A DNA stretch of 50,537 nucleotides from an uncultured Pelagibacteraceae bacterium (GCA_902590345.1 CACIWK010000006.1:1-50537), one strand, 5' to 3'. Counted from the first letter of the stretch, positions 1-9,256 are shown. Numbers and translations: made by a program. Notes: generated by a model from the sequence alone, not told the origin.

Positions 1-1202
1 TGTTTGTTTGGTCTAATCTCGCCAATCAGAGGAGGTTTCTGAGATATGATAGGAGTCAAGACTACATCATACTTATCAGTTTCTTCCATTACCGATCGAG
101 CAATCTTTTGCATAGTATATCGTGCCCAAGTGTAGTCACTCGCTCTGAAACTTTTACCCAAATAATTAAATAGTCTAGTTGCAGTTTCAATTTCATTTTT
201 CTTAAATCCTCTTCCAACAACATCTTTCAATTCATTAAACATCTGGGTTACATGAGAGGATATAGTTATTGTAAATGCTCTTGCAGCAAGAAGTCCGTCA
301 TAACTGAAATTCATTTCTTCAACATCGTGACCTAAGTCTTCACATAATTTGGCATTGAATTTAATTGCTTCAATTGCATCAGGGGAGGGTTCAATTCCAA
401 CAGGACTTTTAAGATTAAACCCAATCTTAAGTTTATTTTTTTTACTCAGAGCTTCAACAAGAGAACCTTTTTTGTATGGAATGCTATAAGGATCACCCAC
501 AACGTTTCCAAACAAACAATCATACATATGAGCCGTGTCTCTGACTGTTCGAGAAACAATACCGGAATGGGTAAGTCCTCCCCATTTATCACCGTGAGAA
601 GGCGCAAATGATGTTCTTGCTCTATTAGGCTTTAATCCAACTAGACCGCATGATGCAGCGGGAATTCGAATTGATCCACCACCATCACTTGCATGTGCAA
701 TAGGAACTATTCGACTTGAAACTGCTGAAGCTGCACCACCACTAGATCCACCTGTTGTTCTATTGGTATCCCAAGGATTTCTTGTTGGGCCAAATTCAGT
801 TGGCTCAGTTGTAACCATGAGACCGTATTCAGGTGTTGCAGATTTTCCACATATAACAGCACCAGTTTCTCTAAATTGTCTTGTGAGGTGATTGTCGTAA
901 GGCATTTTAGTGTTTTTTAAATACTTACTGCCTTGCATCATGTGATAGTTAGCTAAAGAACTATCCATATCTTTCATAAGAAAAGGAACTCCAATAAAAG
1001 TTCCATTTAATTCTTTGTTTCTATTTATTGACTCGAATGCATAGTGATACATTGTACGATGCACTGCATTTAATTTAGGGTTCAGTTTTTCAATTAGATC
1101 AATGGCACTATCAAGAGGATCAATGAGGGATATTTCTTTATTTCTAATTAATTCGGCTATGCCCAAACCATCATAATTTGTATATTCTTTGAAAATAGCC
1201 AT
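1..1202 (-). CDS. Amidase-signature family amidase, C-terminus cut off by window edge
   Basis: About 400 residues are readable from an ATG at 1202 and the frame is still open at base 1. The amidase-signature core is clear: Lys77 in the FLMKD segment, the Gly/Ser-rich GGSSGG run with the cis-Ser at about 153, and the nucleophile Ser177 in DGGGSIRIP. These form the Ser-cisSer-Lys triad of the family. Such enzymes hydrolyse amide bonds of small molecules; GatA is the best-known member. There is no gatC or gatB beside it here, so I read it as a stand-alone catabolic or detoxifying amidase, with unknown substrate. It diverges from the DUF502 gene with 74 bp between starts. Confidence 0.9.
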   Translation of the reverse strand, partial: MAIFKEYTNYDGLGIAELIRNKEISLIDPLDSAIDLIEKLNPKLNAVHRTMYHYAFESINRNKELNGTFIGVPFLMKDMDSSLANYHMMQGSKYLKNTKMPYDNHLTRQFRETGAVICGKSATPEYGLMVTTEPTEFGPTRNPWDTNRTTGGSSGGAASAVSSRIVPIAHASDGGGSIRIPAASCGLVGLKPNRARTSFAPSHGDKWGGLTHSGIVSRTVRDTAHMYDCLFGNVVGDPYSIPYKKGSLVEALSKKNKLKIGFNLKSPVGIEPSPDAIEAIKFNAKLCEDLGHDVEEMNFSYDGLLAARAFTITISSHVTQMFNELKDVVGRGFKKNEIETATRLFNYLGKSFRASDYTWARYTMQKIARSVMEETDKYDVVLTPIISQKPPLIGEIRPNK

Positions 1203-1276
1203 TATTGATTATATTAACCCCAAAAATATGATAATCTCTTTAAAATTTTTTTAATGATTCAGTCTATTTAAAACCT

Positions 1277-1915
1277 ATGGCAGATGCAAATAAGAAAAAA
1301 GGAAACCCAGTCATTAATTTTATTAAAAGGTACTTTTTTACAGGTCTTTTAATATCGGCGCCAATTGGAGCGACGATTTACATTACAATATTTATTGTCG
1401 AATTTATTGCTGGTCTGGTTCCAGACAGATTTAACCCAAATGGGCTGCTACCTGAAATCATTGGCTATAAAATTCCTGGCCTTGAATTAATTATAGCATT
1501 TCTATCTTTTATCTTAATCGGTCTAATATTTTCAACCTTATTTGGGAAAGCCATTCTTGGTTATTTTGACAATCTTATCACACGTATTCCATTAGCCGGC
1601 AATGTCTATAAAGCTATCAAACAGATCACTGAGACATTCTCAAATACTGATTCAGCATATCAAAAAGTTGTTCTCATCGAGTATCCAAGAAAAGATATAT
1701 ATGCAATTGGCTTTATGACAGGTGAGACAAAAGGTGAAATTAAGGAAAGACAGAAAATAGAAATGGTCAATGTATTTGTTCCAACCACACCAAATCCTAC
1801 CTCAGGGTTTTTACTCTTCATACCTAAAGACGATATCGTTGAACTTGATATGTCTGTTGAAGATGCGATTAAATTGGTTGTATCGGCAGGCATGGTGGTA
1901 CCACCAAGGAAATAA
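1277..1915 (+). CDS. DUF502 family inner-membrane protein
   Basis: The 212-aa product has the DUF502 architecture: a short basic N-terminus, a first membrane segment at about residues 20-48 containing a GLLISAPIG stretch, a second one at about 70-92, then a soluble domain with the conserved RIPLAGNVYKAIKQ segment and the VFVPTTPNPTSGFL segment. The family is common in Gram-negative bacteria and its biochemical role is not established. The gene ends exactly where recG ends on the other strand (TAA then TTA at 1913-1918), so there is no space for a terminator. Confidence 0.9.
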   Translation: MADANKKKGNPVINFIKRYFFTGLLISAPIGATIYITIFIVEFIAGLVPDRFNPNGLLPEIIGYKIPGLELIIAFLSFILIGLIFSTLFGKAILGYFDNLITRIPLAGNVYKAIKQITETFSNTDSAYQKVVLIEYPRKDIYAIGFMTGETKGEIKERQKIEMVNVFVPTTPNPTSGFLLFIPKDDIVELDMSVEDAIKLVVSAGMVVPPRK

Positions 1916-3247
1916 TTAGCCAGTTTTTAAATAATCGATTGCAACTTGATTTCTAAATAGATGCAAAAGTGTCCTTTGTGCTTTGCCCGCAGATTTTTTC
2001 AATTCCGGATCTTCTTTAACGATATCCATGGCAACGCCTCTCGCTTCCTCGAGTATATGCTTATGCTTGTCTAGATTTGATAGTCTAAAATTTGGAATAC
2101 CACTTTGTTTTGAGCCTAATATTTCCCCAGCACCACGAATATCAAGGTCTTCTTCGGCGATCAAGAAACCATCGTTTGTTTCCTTCATCACTTTTAATCT
2201 TCGTTTAGCATTTTCGGTGAGTGGCCCCTCAAAAAGTAATATGCACGTTGACTGTACATTTCCTCTACCAACTCTTCCTCGAAGTTGATGAAGTTGTGAA
2301 AGGCCATACCTCTCAGAATTCTCAATAATCATCACAGTTGCATCAGGGTCGTCTATTCCTACTTCTATTACTGATGTTGCGACTAAAATATCTATTTTAT
2401 TATCTTTAAACTTTGACATGACATCGTTTTTTTCTTCTTGTGACATTTGACCGTGAACTAAACCAACATTGTTTGATGAGTAATATTTTTTTAAGTCATT
2501 CACTCTTGAGTTGACTGATTGCAATTGAAGTTTTTCGGATTCATCAATTAAAGGGCACACCCAATAAATCTTTTGTTTCTTATTTAATATTTTTGTAAGG
2601 CTTTCTTTTAGTTGGTCAATTTTACTGATATTGATTGATTTGGTGATTATTTCCTTTCTGTTTTTAGGTTTTTCAGAAATTTTGGATATATCCATATCCC
2701 CATACGCTGCCAATTCCATCGTTCGAGGTATAGGAGTAGCGGTCATCAATAAGATGTCACAACTATTTCCTGCTTTTTCATTTAATAAAATCCTTTGGTG
2801 TACTCCAAACTTATGCTGCTCATCAATGACAACCAAGCCAATGTTTTCAAAGGTTACTTTTTGCTGAAATAATGCATGTGTTCCGATAATAATGTCAGCT
2901 TCAAAATTATGATTATTTTTATTTGAGGATGTAATTAGTGAACATGTTAGGTTTAAATCACTGATAAATTCTCTGATTGTATTAAAATGCTGCTCAGCAA
3001 GAATTTCTGTTGGTGCCATTAAAACTGATCTTTTATTATTTTCAATGCATTGCATCATTGCAAATAATGCAACAATGGTTTTCCCGCTACCTACATCTCC
3101 TTGCAGAAGTCTTAACATCTTACTTGAACCTTCTTGATCGTTTGAAATTTCTTCAATAGTTGTTTCTTGATCACCAGTGAGTTGAAATCTCAATTGATCT
3201 CTTAATTGTTTTGATAATTTATTTTTTTTTAGGAAGTGAAATTCCAT
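1916..3247 (-). CDS. recG: RecG helicase, motor part (separated from its N-terminus by a frameshift)
   Basis: This 443-aa frame holds the superfamily-2 motor of RecG, the branch-migration helicase that regresses stalled replication forks. Visible motifs are Walker A GDVGSGKT at about 50-57, the DEQH box (VVIDEQHKFG), TATPIPRT, and the QLRGRVGRG motif, followed by the RecG C-terminal segment. The expected RLTGDQ-like Q-motif region lies just before Walker A. The apparent ATG at 3247 is probably not a real start: its first residues come from the +1 frame of the upstream half and the true protein should read through the A9 run. With the 251-aa N-terminal ORF it adds up to a normal RecG length (close to 690 aa). 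Confidence 0.85.
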   Translation of the reverse strand: MEFHFLKKNKLSKQLRDQLRFQLTGDQETTIEEISNDQEGSSKMLRLLQGDVGSGKTIVALFAMMQCIENNKRSVLMAPTEILAEQHFNTIREFISDLNLTCSLITSSNKNNHNFEADIIIGTHALFQQKVTFENIGLVVIDEQHKFGVHQRILLNEKAGNSCDILLMTATPIPRTMELAAYGDMDISKISEKPKNRKEIITKSINISKIDQLKESLTKILNKKQKIYWVCPLIDESEKLQLQSVNSRVNDLKKYYSSNNVGLVHGQMSQEEKNDVMSKFKDNKIDILVATSVIEVGIDDPDATVMIIENSERYGLSQLHQLRGRVGRGNVQSTCILLFEGPLTENAKRRLKVMKETNDGFLIAEEDLDIRGAGEILGSKQSGIPNFRLSNLDKHKHILEEARGVAMDIVKEDPELKKSAGKAQRTLLHLFRNQVAIDYLKTG

Positions 3248-3974
3248 TTTTATGACTAATTTTGTTTTTAATTAATCTAATTGTTAACTGTTGAGAGAAC
3301 AGCTCATCAAAAACAAGCCGTTCTATATATTTATTATCATCATTTTCCTTCACATCTTTAGGATTATGCATTTGATAAATAGAGTCTTTCCATGATGGCC
3401 ATTTGTTTCTTTCTAAAACCTTCTCAGGTATCCATTCAGGCAATTCATCAACCATACTTAATGCAGAATTAATTGATTTTTGTATAATTTTAGATGTCAT
3501 TCCTGCTGTTAAAGGGTAAACACACTCAATCTTTTTAACAGAATCTAAGTTTTTAATATCAACTACATGATGAGGATGTGTAATTTGATACAAATCGTTA
3601 AATTTTTCAATTTTACCACTTATAACCCTAGTGCTACCGATCGGTAAGATTTTTTTTATGTATGGACCTCTTAGATTAAAATATACAATTGACATTTGTC
3701 CACTGTCATCAGAGACATTAACTCGATATGGCATTCTTCTATTGAAAGCAGGAGTGTGACTATCAATTTTAACAACGACAGTTGCAATGCTTCCTTCTTC
3801 CAAATCAACAATTTTAGGACTATTTCTTCTGTCTATGTATGCGGCTGGTTTATGAAATAATAAATCAACAATATATTTGCCGCATAATCTCTCGATTATT
3901 TTAGCGTTCTTTGGTCCAATCCCTTTTATCGTCATTATATTTGAAAAAAGCTTGTATAAGATCTTTGGCCTCAT
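3219..3974 (-). CDS. recG: RecG helicase, N-terminal wedge domain, ended early by a frameshift
   Basis: The 251-aa frame contains the N-terminal part of RecG: the helix-hairpin-helix-like IKGIGPKNAKIIERL start, the LLFHKPAAYIDRR segment and an OB-fold (wedge) domain that binds the branched DNA junction. It stops in a run of nine A (PKKK then TAA), while the motor domains continue in the neighbouring frame with a 29-nt overlap. Removing one A restores a continuous reading frame (P-K-K-N-K-L). The gene diverges from sdhE-mfd with 33 bp between starts, a classic alphaproteobacterial arrangement. The break may be a sequencing or assembly error, a real mutation, or be rescued by slippage. Confidence 0.85.
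   Translation of the reverse strand: MRPKILYKLFSNIMTIKGIGPKNAKIIERLCGKYIVDLLFHKPAAYIDRRNSPKIVDLEEGSIATVVVKIDSHTPAFNRRMPYRVNVSDDSGQMSIVYFNLRGPYIKKILPIGSTRVISGKIEKFNDLYQITHPHHVVDIKNLDSVKKIECVYPLTAGMTSKIIQKSINSALSMVDELPEWIPEKVLERNKWPSWKDSIYQMHNPKDVKENDDNKYIERLVFDELFSQQLTIRLIKNKISHKNGISLPKKK
3222..3230 (-). other. A9 homopolymer at the recG frame break (possible slippage site)
   Basis: Nine consecutive T on the + strand (A9 in the recG transcript) sit exactly where the two recG frames meet. A loss of one A, or a gain of two, in DNA or during transcription, joins them. Poly-A runs of this length are known transcriptional slippage sites in AT-rich bacteria. holB in this window also has an A9 run near 21157-21165 that leaves its frame intact, so such runs are tolerated here. 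Confidence 0.6.
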
Positions 3975-4007
3975 ATATGTATTGTATCAAAGATCGATAA
4001 AAAAAAT

Positions 4008-4271
4008 ATGAACGATTTACATACACTTCAAAAAAAGCTTCAGTTCAAATCCTCTCATCGGGGATCAAAGGAAATGGATATTCTCTTGGGATCTTTTGTT
4101 GAGAAATACATCAAACTATTTAATGAAGGTGAGCTTCAAATGTTAGAGGCTATATTAGAACTTGATGATAATGACATATATCGATATGCGCTAGATAAGG
4201 TGACAATTCCAAAAGAAATTGACAATCGCGTCATGCATTTACTCAAAGATTTTACGATGCTTAAAAAATGA
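4008..4271 (+). CDS. sdhE: SdhE (SDHAF2/DUF339), flavinylation factor of succinate dehydrogenase
   Basis: The 87-aa protein has the SdhE signature: the RGSKEMD segment (RGxxExD) at about residues 20-26, followed by LLGSFVEKY and a helical bundle ending in the ILELDDNDIYRYAL segment. SdhE promotes covalent attachment of FAD to SdhA. The gene lies between divergent recG and mfd, as in most Alphaproteobacteria, and its stop overlaps the mfd start by 4 nt (ATGA), which suggests translational coupling. Confidence 0.93.
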   Translation: MNDLHTLQKKLQFKSSHRGSKEMDILLGSFVEKYIKLFNEGELQMLEAILELDDNDIYRYALDKVTIPKEIDNRVMHLLKDFTMLKK

Positions 4272-6634
4272 CGAAACCACGCTTAAAGACACAAGTTAAT
4301 GAGAATTTAAATATCAACATTGATGAAAAATTTGATTATGAAAGAACAATTAACTATTTATCTGCCAATGGTTATGCACGCGTAAGTTCAATTCGTGAAA
4401 ACGGTGAATTCTCTGTAAAAGGAGATGTTATTGATATTTTTCCAACAGACTTCAAGAATCCAGTTCGTATTAACATTTTTGGTGATGAGATCGAAAAATT
4501 TGAAGAATTTAATCCTAAAAATCAAAAATCGATACAAAGTCTGTTCAGACTCATTATTAAACCTTTTAATGAGTTCTCTTTCAATCAAAGCAAACGAACA
4601 ATTAAAGCAGATACTTTTTTAACTGATCTCAGTACTTTTGAACAAGATGATCTAATTGTTCATGTTGATCATGGAATAGGAAAATTTAATGGATTAAAAA
4701 ATGTTACTGTCCTAGAAAACGATCATGATTGCATTGAAATAACATATTTCAATAATGATAAACTTTATGTGCCTGTTGAGAATATTGAACTTTTGTCAAA
4801 GTACGGTGGGAATAGCGAATTCGCACAAATTGATAAACTGGGAAGTTCAAATTGGCAATTTAGAAAAGCCAGCGCAAAAAATAAAATAAATGAAATTGCT
4901 GAAGATTTAATAATAGTTGCGGCAGAAAGATCTTTAAAAGAAGCGACAAAATATACCGTTCAAGAACCTTATTATTCAAATTTTATAAATGAATTTGAAT
5001 TTCAGGATACTGAAGATCAAGCAAATGTGACGTCAGAATTACTGTTTGATTTGAACAGCGGGCTTCCAATGGACCGTTTGATATGCGGTGATGTTGGCTT
5101 TGGTAAGACAGAAGTTGCATTAAGAGGAGCGTTCAACGTAGCTATGAGCGGTGCTCAAGTGGCATTTATTGTTCCAACAACACTACTATGCAGTCAACAT
5201 TATGAAAATTTTACAAAAAGATTCAAAAACTTTCCATTGAAGGTAGATCAAATCTCAAGATTAAACTCAACATCCGAAAACAATAAAATTATTGAAAGAA
5301 TAAATAATGGAGAAAGCGATGTGGTTGTTGGGACACATGCGCTTCTTAACAGTAAAATTAAATTTAAAAAATTAGGTATGCTTATTATTGATGAAGAGCA
5401 GCACTTTGGAGTTTCTCAAAAAGAAAAAATTAAGTCATTACGTTCAAATGTGCATGTGCTAGCTTTAACAGCCACACCAATACCACGCACATTACAAATG
5501 TCACTTGTAGGTCTTAGGGATTTGTCAATTATTTCTACAGCACCATTAAACAGGCAAAATATAAATACTGAAGTTATTGATTTTAATGATAAAAAAATAA
5601 TCTCTGCAATTGAATATGAATTAAGTCGTAATGGCCAGGTGTATTATGTCTGCCCAAGAATTAACGAATTAAAAGAAGTTGAGGATTTTTTAAAAAGTAA
5701 ACTTCCAAATGTAAAATATCAAATTGCCCACGGTCAAATGCCGTCCAAAAACCTGAAAAATACGATGATCGATTTTTATAATAATGAATTTCAATTATTA
5801 CTGTGTACCACAATTGTCGAGTCGGGTCTGGATTTGCAGAAAACCAACACAATGATTATTCATAATTCTGATAAATTTGGATTATCTCAACTTTATCAGT
5901 TAAGAGGGCGTATTGGCAGATCTAATATTGAAGCATTTTGTTTTTATACAGTTAAAGACATCAATGGAATAACTGAAAATGCCTATAAAAGACTTATGCT
6001 TCTTAAAAAATTTAACTCCAGAGGCTCAAGTTTTAATCTCTCAAGTCATGATTTAGATATGAGAGGATCAGGAAATATTATAGGCGATGCTCAATCTGGA
6101 CATATTAGAGAAGTTGGTCTCGAACTTTATCATAAATTGCTAAAAGATAAGATATTGGAATTAAAATCAGATACATCGACAGTGGATAATGAGTGGTCTC
6201 CACAAATAAATCTTGGTTTAAGTGTCTTAATACCTGAAAAATATATGCCAAATTTAAATACTAGACTGTTTTATTACCGGCAGCTTGCTTACTTAAGTTC
6301 AAGTGAGGAATTAAGTAAAATTAAGGAAGAAATGAGTGAGCGATTTGGTGAAGCTCCTAAAGAGGTTGAACATTTGTATAACATCACTGAGCTTAGAATT
6401 ATATGTAAACAGTTGAAAATAGAAAAATTTGATATTGGAAATAAAGGTTTAACTATAAAATTTAAAAATAATCATTTTGAAAAAACAGACCAATTGGTTG
6501 AATTTATGTCTCAATATAAATATGACTTAAAGTTAAGATCAGACCATACATTGGTGTATAATTACCAAAAAACATCAAATAAAGATCGAATATATAAAGC
6601 TTTTTCTTTTGCAAAGGAATTGCAGGCATTATAG
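4268..6634 (+). CDS. mfd: Shortened transcription-repair coupling factor Mfd
   Basis: Mfd removes stalled RNA polymerase from DNA lesions and recruits UvrA. This protein has 788 residues; E. coli Mfd has 1148. From about residue 23 to 105 it matches domain 2 of the UvrB-like module (NGYARV..., GEFSVKGDVIDIFP, NPVRINIF), the UvrA-binding domain. It then passes almost directly to the RNA-polymerase-interaction domain at about 125-200 (VHVDHGIGKF ... KLYVPVENIELLSKY). The translocase follows, with Walker A GDVGFGKT at about 274, DEEQHFG at about 374, TATPIPRT and QLRGRIGRS, then the C-terminal TRCF domain. Domains 1a, 1b and 3 have no counterpart. The upstream DNA is sdhE, so no missing N-terminal part is hidden there. 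Confidence 0.93.
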   Translation: MTKPRLKTQVNENLNINIDEKFDYERTINYLSANGYARVSSIRENGEFSVKGDVIDIFPTDFKNPVRINIFGDEIEKFEEFNPKNQKSIQSLFRLIIKPFNEFSFNQSKRTIKADTFLTDLSTFEQDDLIVHVDHGIGKFNGLKNVTVLENDHDCIEITYFNNDKLYVPVENIELLSKYGGNSEFAQIDKLGSSNWQFRKASAKNKINEIAEDLIIVAAERSLKEATKYTVQEPYYSNFINEFEFQDTEDQANVTSELLFDLNSGLPMDRLICGDVGFGKTEVALRGAFNVAMSGAQVAFIVPTTLLCSQHYENFTKRFKNFPLKVDQISRLNSTSENNKIIERINNGESDVVVGTHALLNSKIKFKKLGMLIIDEEQHFGVSQKEKIKSLRSNVHVLALTATPIPRTLQMSLVGLRDLSIISTAPLNRQNINTEVIDFNDKKIISAIEYELSRNGQVYYVCPRINELKEVEDFLKSKLPNVKYQIAHGQMPSKNLKNTMIDFYNNEFQLLLCTTIVESGLDLQKTNTMIIHNSDKFGLSQLYQLRGRIGRSNIEAFCFYTVKDINGITENAYKRLMLLKKFNSRGSSFNLSSHDLDMRGSGNIIGDAQSGHIREVGLELYHKLLKDKILELKSDTSTVDNEWSPQINLGLSVLIPEKYMPNLNTRLFYYRQLAYLSSSEELSKIKEEMSERFGEAPKEVEHLYNITELRIICKQLKIEKFDIGNKGLTIKFKNNHFEKTDQLVEFMSQYKYDLKLRSDHTLVYNYQKTSNKDRIYKAFSFAKELQAL

Positions 6635-6642
6635 TAGAAAAC

Positions 6643-7776
6643 ATGGGTGTTCTATCTGGATATAAGATAATTGAATTGTCAGGGATTGGGCCAGGACCAT
6701 TATGCGGAATGTTGTTTGCCGATCTTGGCGCTGAAGTTATTCGTATTGATAGAAAAAATACCGTTATGCCCAATCAACAACCAAAATTTGATATTACAGG
6801 AAGAAATAAGAAATCCATTTGTTTAAATTTAAAGGATCCCGAGTCTAAAGAGGTTTTATTTAAATTAATAAAAAATGCAGACGCTCTAATAGAAGGTTAT
6901 CGACCAGGGGTAACTGAAAAACTAGGAATTGGACCTGAAGAATGTTTAAAGCAAAATGAAAAGTTAGTTTATGGAAGAATTACTGGTTGGGGTCAAAATG
7001 GTCCACTAGCACAGGCAGCTGGCCATGATATTAATTATATCGCACTAGCAGGCGCTCTATATTCAATTTGGGGCGAAAATAAACCATCAATACCCCTTAA
7101 TTTAATTGGTGATTATGGTGGAGGTACAATGTTTCTTGCATTTGGTGTGTGTGCAGCTTTACTGTCAGCAAATAGAACGGGTAAAGGGCAAGTAGTAGAT
7201 GCCGCAATGATTGATGGAGTATCAGTACTCACATCAATATTTCATAGTTTATCTCAGTCAGGAGTATGGAATGTAAATAATAGAGGCAATAATTTATTTG
7301 ATGGAGGTGCGCCTTTTTATCAAGTTTATGAGACAAAAGATAACATGCACGTCTCAATAGGTTCTTTAGAGCCTCAATTTTACCAACTCTTAATTGAGAA
7401 ATTAAAGCTCGGTGATGAATTTAAAAATCAAATGCAATTAGATCAGTGGGATAATATGAAAAGTAAATTAGCTGAAATATTTAAAACCAAAACAAGGGAT
7501 GAATGGGATGAAATCTTTGAAGGGTCTGATGTTTGCTATTCACCAGTTCTCTCTATCGAAGAGGCAGCTAATCATAAACACATGAAGGAGCGTGATAATT
7601 TTGTAAATATTAACGATGTACGCCAACCATCACCAGCACCACGTTTTAGTGTTACACCGTCTGAGAAACCATCTCCCGCACCTGAAGTTGGCCAAGATAA
7701 CAAAAGCATAATGCTTGATCTTGGTTTTTCTGAGGAACAAATCAAGGAATTAGAAAATAAAGGAGTTCTATTATAG
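6643..7776 (+). CDS. CaiB/BaiF family protein, alpha-methylacyl-CoA racemase type
   Basis: The 377-aa protein starts with GYKIIELSGIGPGPLCGMLFADLGAEVIRI, the N-terminal CoA-binding signature of the class III CoA-transferase/AMACR family (given here in parts: residues 5-34). The three catalytic residues of bacterial alpha-methylacyl-CoA racemase have counterparts: His in AGHDINY, Asp in LIGDYGGG and Glu in FYQVYETKD. This argues for 2-methylacyl-CoA epimerisation, a step in breakdown of branched-chain fatty acids or isoprenoids, rather than CoA transfer. The gene follows mfd by 8 nt and overlaps yajQ by 1 nt. The substrate is not visible from sequence. Confidence 0.9.
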   Translation: MGVLSGYKIIELSGIGPGPLCGMLFADLGAEVIRIDRKNTVMPNQQPKFDITGRNKKSICLNLKDPESKEVLFKLIKNADALIEGYRPGVTEKLGIGPEECLKQNEKLVYGRITGWGQNGPLAQAAGHDINYIALAGALYSIWGENKPSIPLNLIGDYGGGTMFLAFGVCAALLSANRTGKGQVVDAAMIDGVSVLTSIFHSLSQSGVWNVNNRGNNLFDGGAPFYQVYETKDNMHVSIGSLEPQFYQLLIEKLKLGDEFKNQMQLDQWDNMKSKLAEIFKTKTRDEWDEIFEGSDVCYSPVLSIEEAANHKHMKERDNFVNINDVRQPSPAPRFSVTPSEKPSPAPEVGQDNKSIMLDLGFSEEQIKELENKGVLL

Positions 7777-8261
7777 TGCCTAGTTTCGATGTTGTTAGCA
7801 GAGTTGAAATTCAGGAGGTTGATAATGCCTTATCAAATTCAATGAAGGAAATTGAACAGAGATATGACTTTAAAGGTTCTGTCTCAAAGTTAGAGAGAAC
7901 TGAGGGAGGGATTATTTTGCTTTCTGAAGACGAAATGAAGGCTAAACAGGTATTGGATATTTTAATTTCAAATTTAATTAAACGTAACGTTGATCCTAAA
8001 GTGATAAAGTTAAAATCATCTGAAAGTGCATCTGGTAACACAATCAGACAAAATTACGATCTATTGGAAGGTATTGATCAAGAAGTAGGTAAAAAAATTA
8101 CAAAATTAATCAAAGAGTCAAAATTAAAAGTTCAAGCAAAAATTCAAGGAAATGAGCTGAGAATAAGTGGTGCAAAAAAGGACAATTTACAAGAAGCCAT
8201 ATCTAAAATTAAAGAGTTAAAATTAGAATTACCTCTTCAATATATCAATTTTAGAGACTGA
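7776..8261 (+). CDS. yajQ: YajQ family nucleotide-binding protein
   Basis: The 161-aa protein begins PSFDVVSRVEIQEVDNAL and has the RYDFKGS segment at about 29-35, both diagnostic of YajQ (DUF520). The fold is two ferredoxin-like RNP-type domains. Members bind nucleotides, and a Xanthomonas homologue is reported to bind cyclic di-GMP. The start is GTG at 7776, sharing one base with the stop of the racemase gene. The 3' end lies 1 nt from the convergent transporter gene. Confidence 0.95.
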   Translation: MPSFDVVSRVEIQEVDNALSNSMKEIEQRYDFKGSVSKLERTEGGIILLSEDEMKAKQVLDILISNLIKRNVDPKVIKLKSSESASGNTIRQNYDLLEGIDQEVGKKITKLIKESKLKVQAKIQGNELRISGAKKDNLQEAISKIKELKLELPLQYINFRD

Positions 8262-8262
8262 G

Positions 8263-9210
8263 TTATCTTAATGGTTGGTCTGTTGTTATTTCTTGTTCTT
8301 TAATTTTCTCTCTATACAAAATAAATATCCCCGCTGAAACAATAATTAATATCCCAATTATTGTTCTCAATGAAACAGTTTCGCTCCAAATAAACCATCC
8401 CAAAAGTACAGCCCAAATTAAAAATACATATTCAAACGGAGCAACAATATAAGGTTTACCGTATCGATATGCGTTGAAAATAAATACAAAACCAAAAATC
8501 ACACAAACACCAACTAAAAATAACATCAAGAGAGTTGTTGTGTCATTGAATGACCAGTATCTAAATAAAAATTCTAAAATTTCATTTCCAGAATTATCCA
8601 TATCTAAATAAAATCCAGAATAGGTAATTATGGGACATAAAATTATAGTAGCGATGTAAACATGAAGTGTTTGTGTGTAAACATTATCCTCATTTGAGGT
8701 ATATTTTATTATAATCATACTTCCTGAATATCCTGCAGCACATAGTATTGGAAATATCATGAATATATTAATGGTCTCAAAATCTGGTGAAACTATGAGC
8801 ATTACACCTGCAAAACCATAAATAATTGTTAGCCATCTAATGATGCCAACTTTTTCTTTCAGAAAAATAGATGAAAAAATAGTAATAAAAAATGGTGCTG
8901 TAAAAAAAAGAGCCGTAGTTACTGCAAAAGACAAGTAAGCAAGACCTATATAATAAAATACGAACGCAAATATAAACATTATTGTTCTAAAGATTGTTAA
9001 CTTTGGGTAATGAGTTGTCCAAATTAGTTTTTGGCCTGTAAAATAAAAAAATAAGACAAGAAGAACAATAGCAATGACACTTCTTGCAAACATGACCTGA
9101 AGTATTGATATGTCAACGGCCAATAATCTTACTGCAGTATCTTGAAATGCAAATGCAGTCATACCCATTAAAATATAAGCTATTGCTAAAAAATTATTCT
9201 CTTTTGCCAT
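8263..9210 (-). CDS. DMT-superfamily (EamA) permease
   Basis: The 315-aa product is almost entirely hydrophobic, with about ten membrane segments arranged as two EamA repeats (about residues 8-145 and 155-300). The first repeat has the LQVMFARSVIAI segment and the second the PFEYVFLIWAVLLGWFIWSE segment typical of the family. EamA proteins export or import small metabolites; the substrate cannot be told. The ATG at 9210 is divergent from the GMC oxidoreductase (118 bp apart), and a 41-bp repeat starts 5 nt upstream of it, so the two may be co-regulated. Confidence 0.92.
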   Translation of the reverse strand: MAKENNFLAIAYILMGMTAFAFQDTAVRLLAVDISILQVMFARSVIAIVLLVLFFYFTGQKLIWTTHYPKLTIFRTIMFIFAFVFYYIGLAYLSFAVTTALFFTAPFFITIFSSIFLKEKVGIIRWLTIIYGFAGVMLIVSPDFETINIFMIFPILCAAGYSGSMIIIKYTSNEDNVYTQTLHVYIATIILCPIITYSGFYLDMDNSGNEILEFLFRYWSFNDTTTLLMLFLVGVCVIFGFVFIFNAYRYGKPYIVAPFEYVFLIWAVLLGWFIWSETVSLRTIIGILIIVSAGIFILYREKIKEQEITTDQPLR

Positions 9211-9215
9211 TAATA

Positions 9216-9256
9216 AAATATTAATACATAAGTTTTAGTAATAAAATATATTAATT
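9216..9256. repeat. 41-bp repeat, copy 1 (possible shared promoter/operator)
   Basis: This stretch matches 11014-11054 at 37 of 41 positions without gaps, including 18 identical bases at its start. It sits between the divergent DMT transporter and GMC oxidoreductase genes, 72 bp before the latter. It contains a TAAAAT that could act as a -10 box. The other copy lies 62 bp before the 102-aa gene, a similar distance, which suggests a common promoter or operator. Confidence 0.6.
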
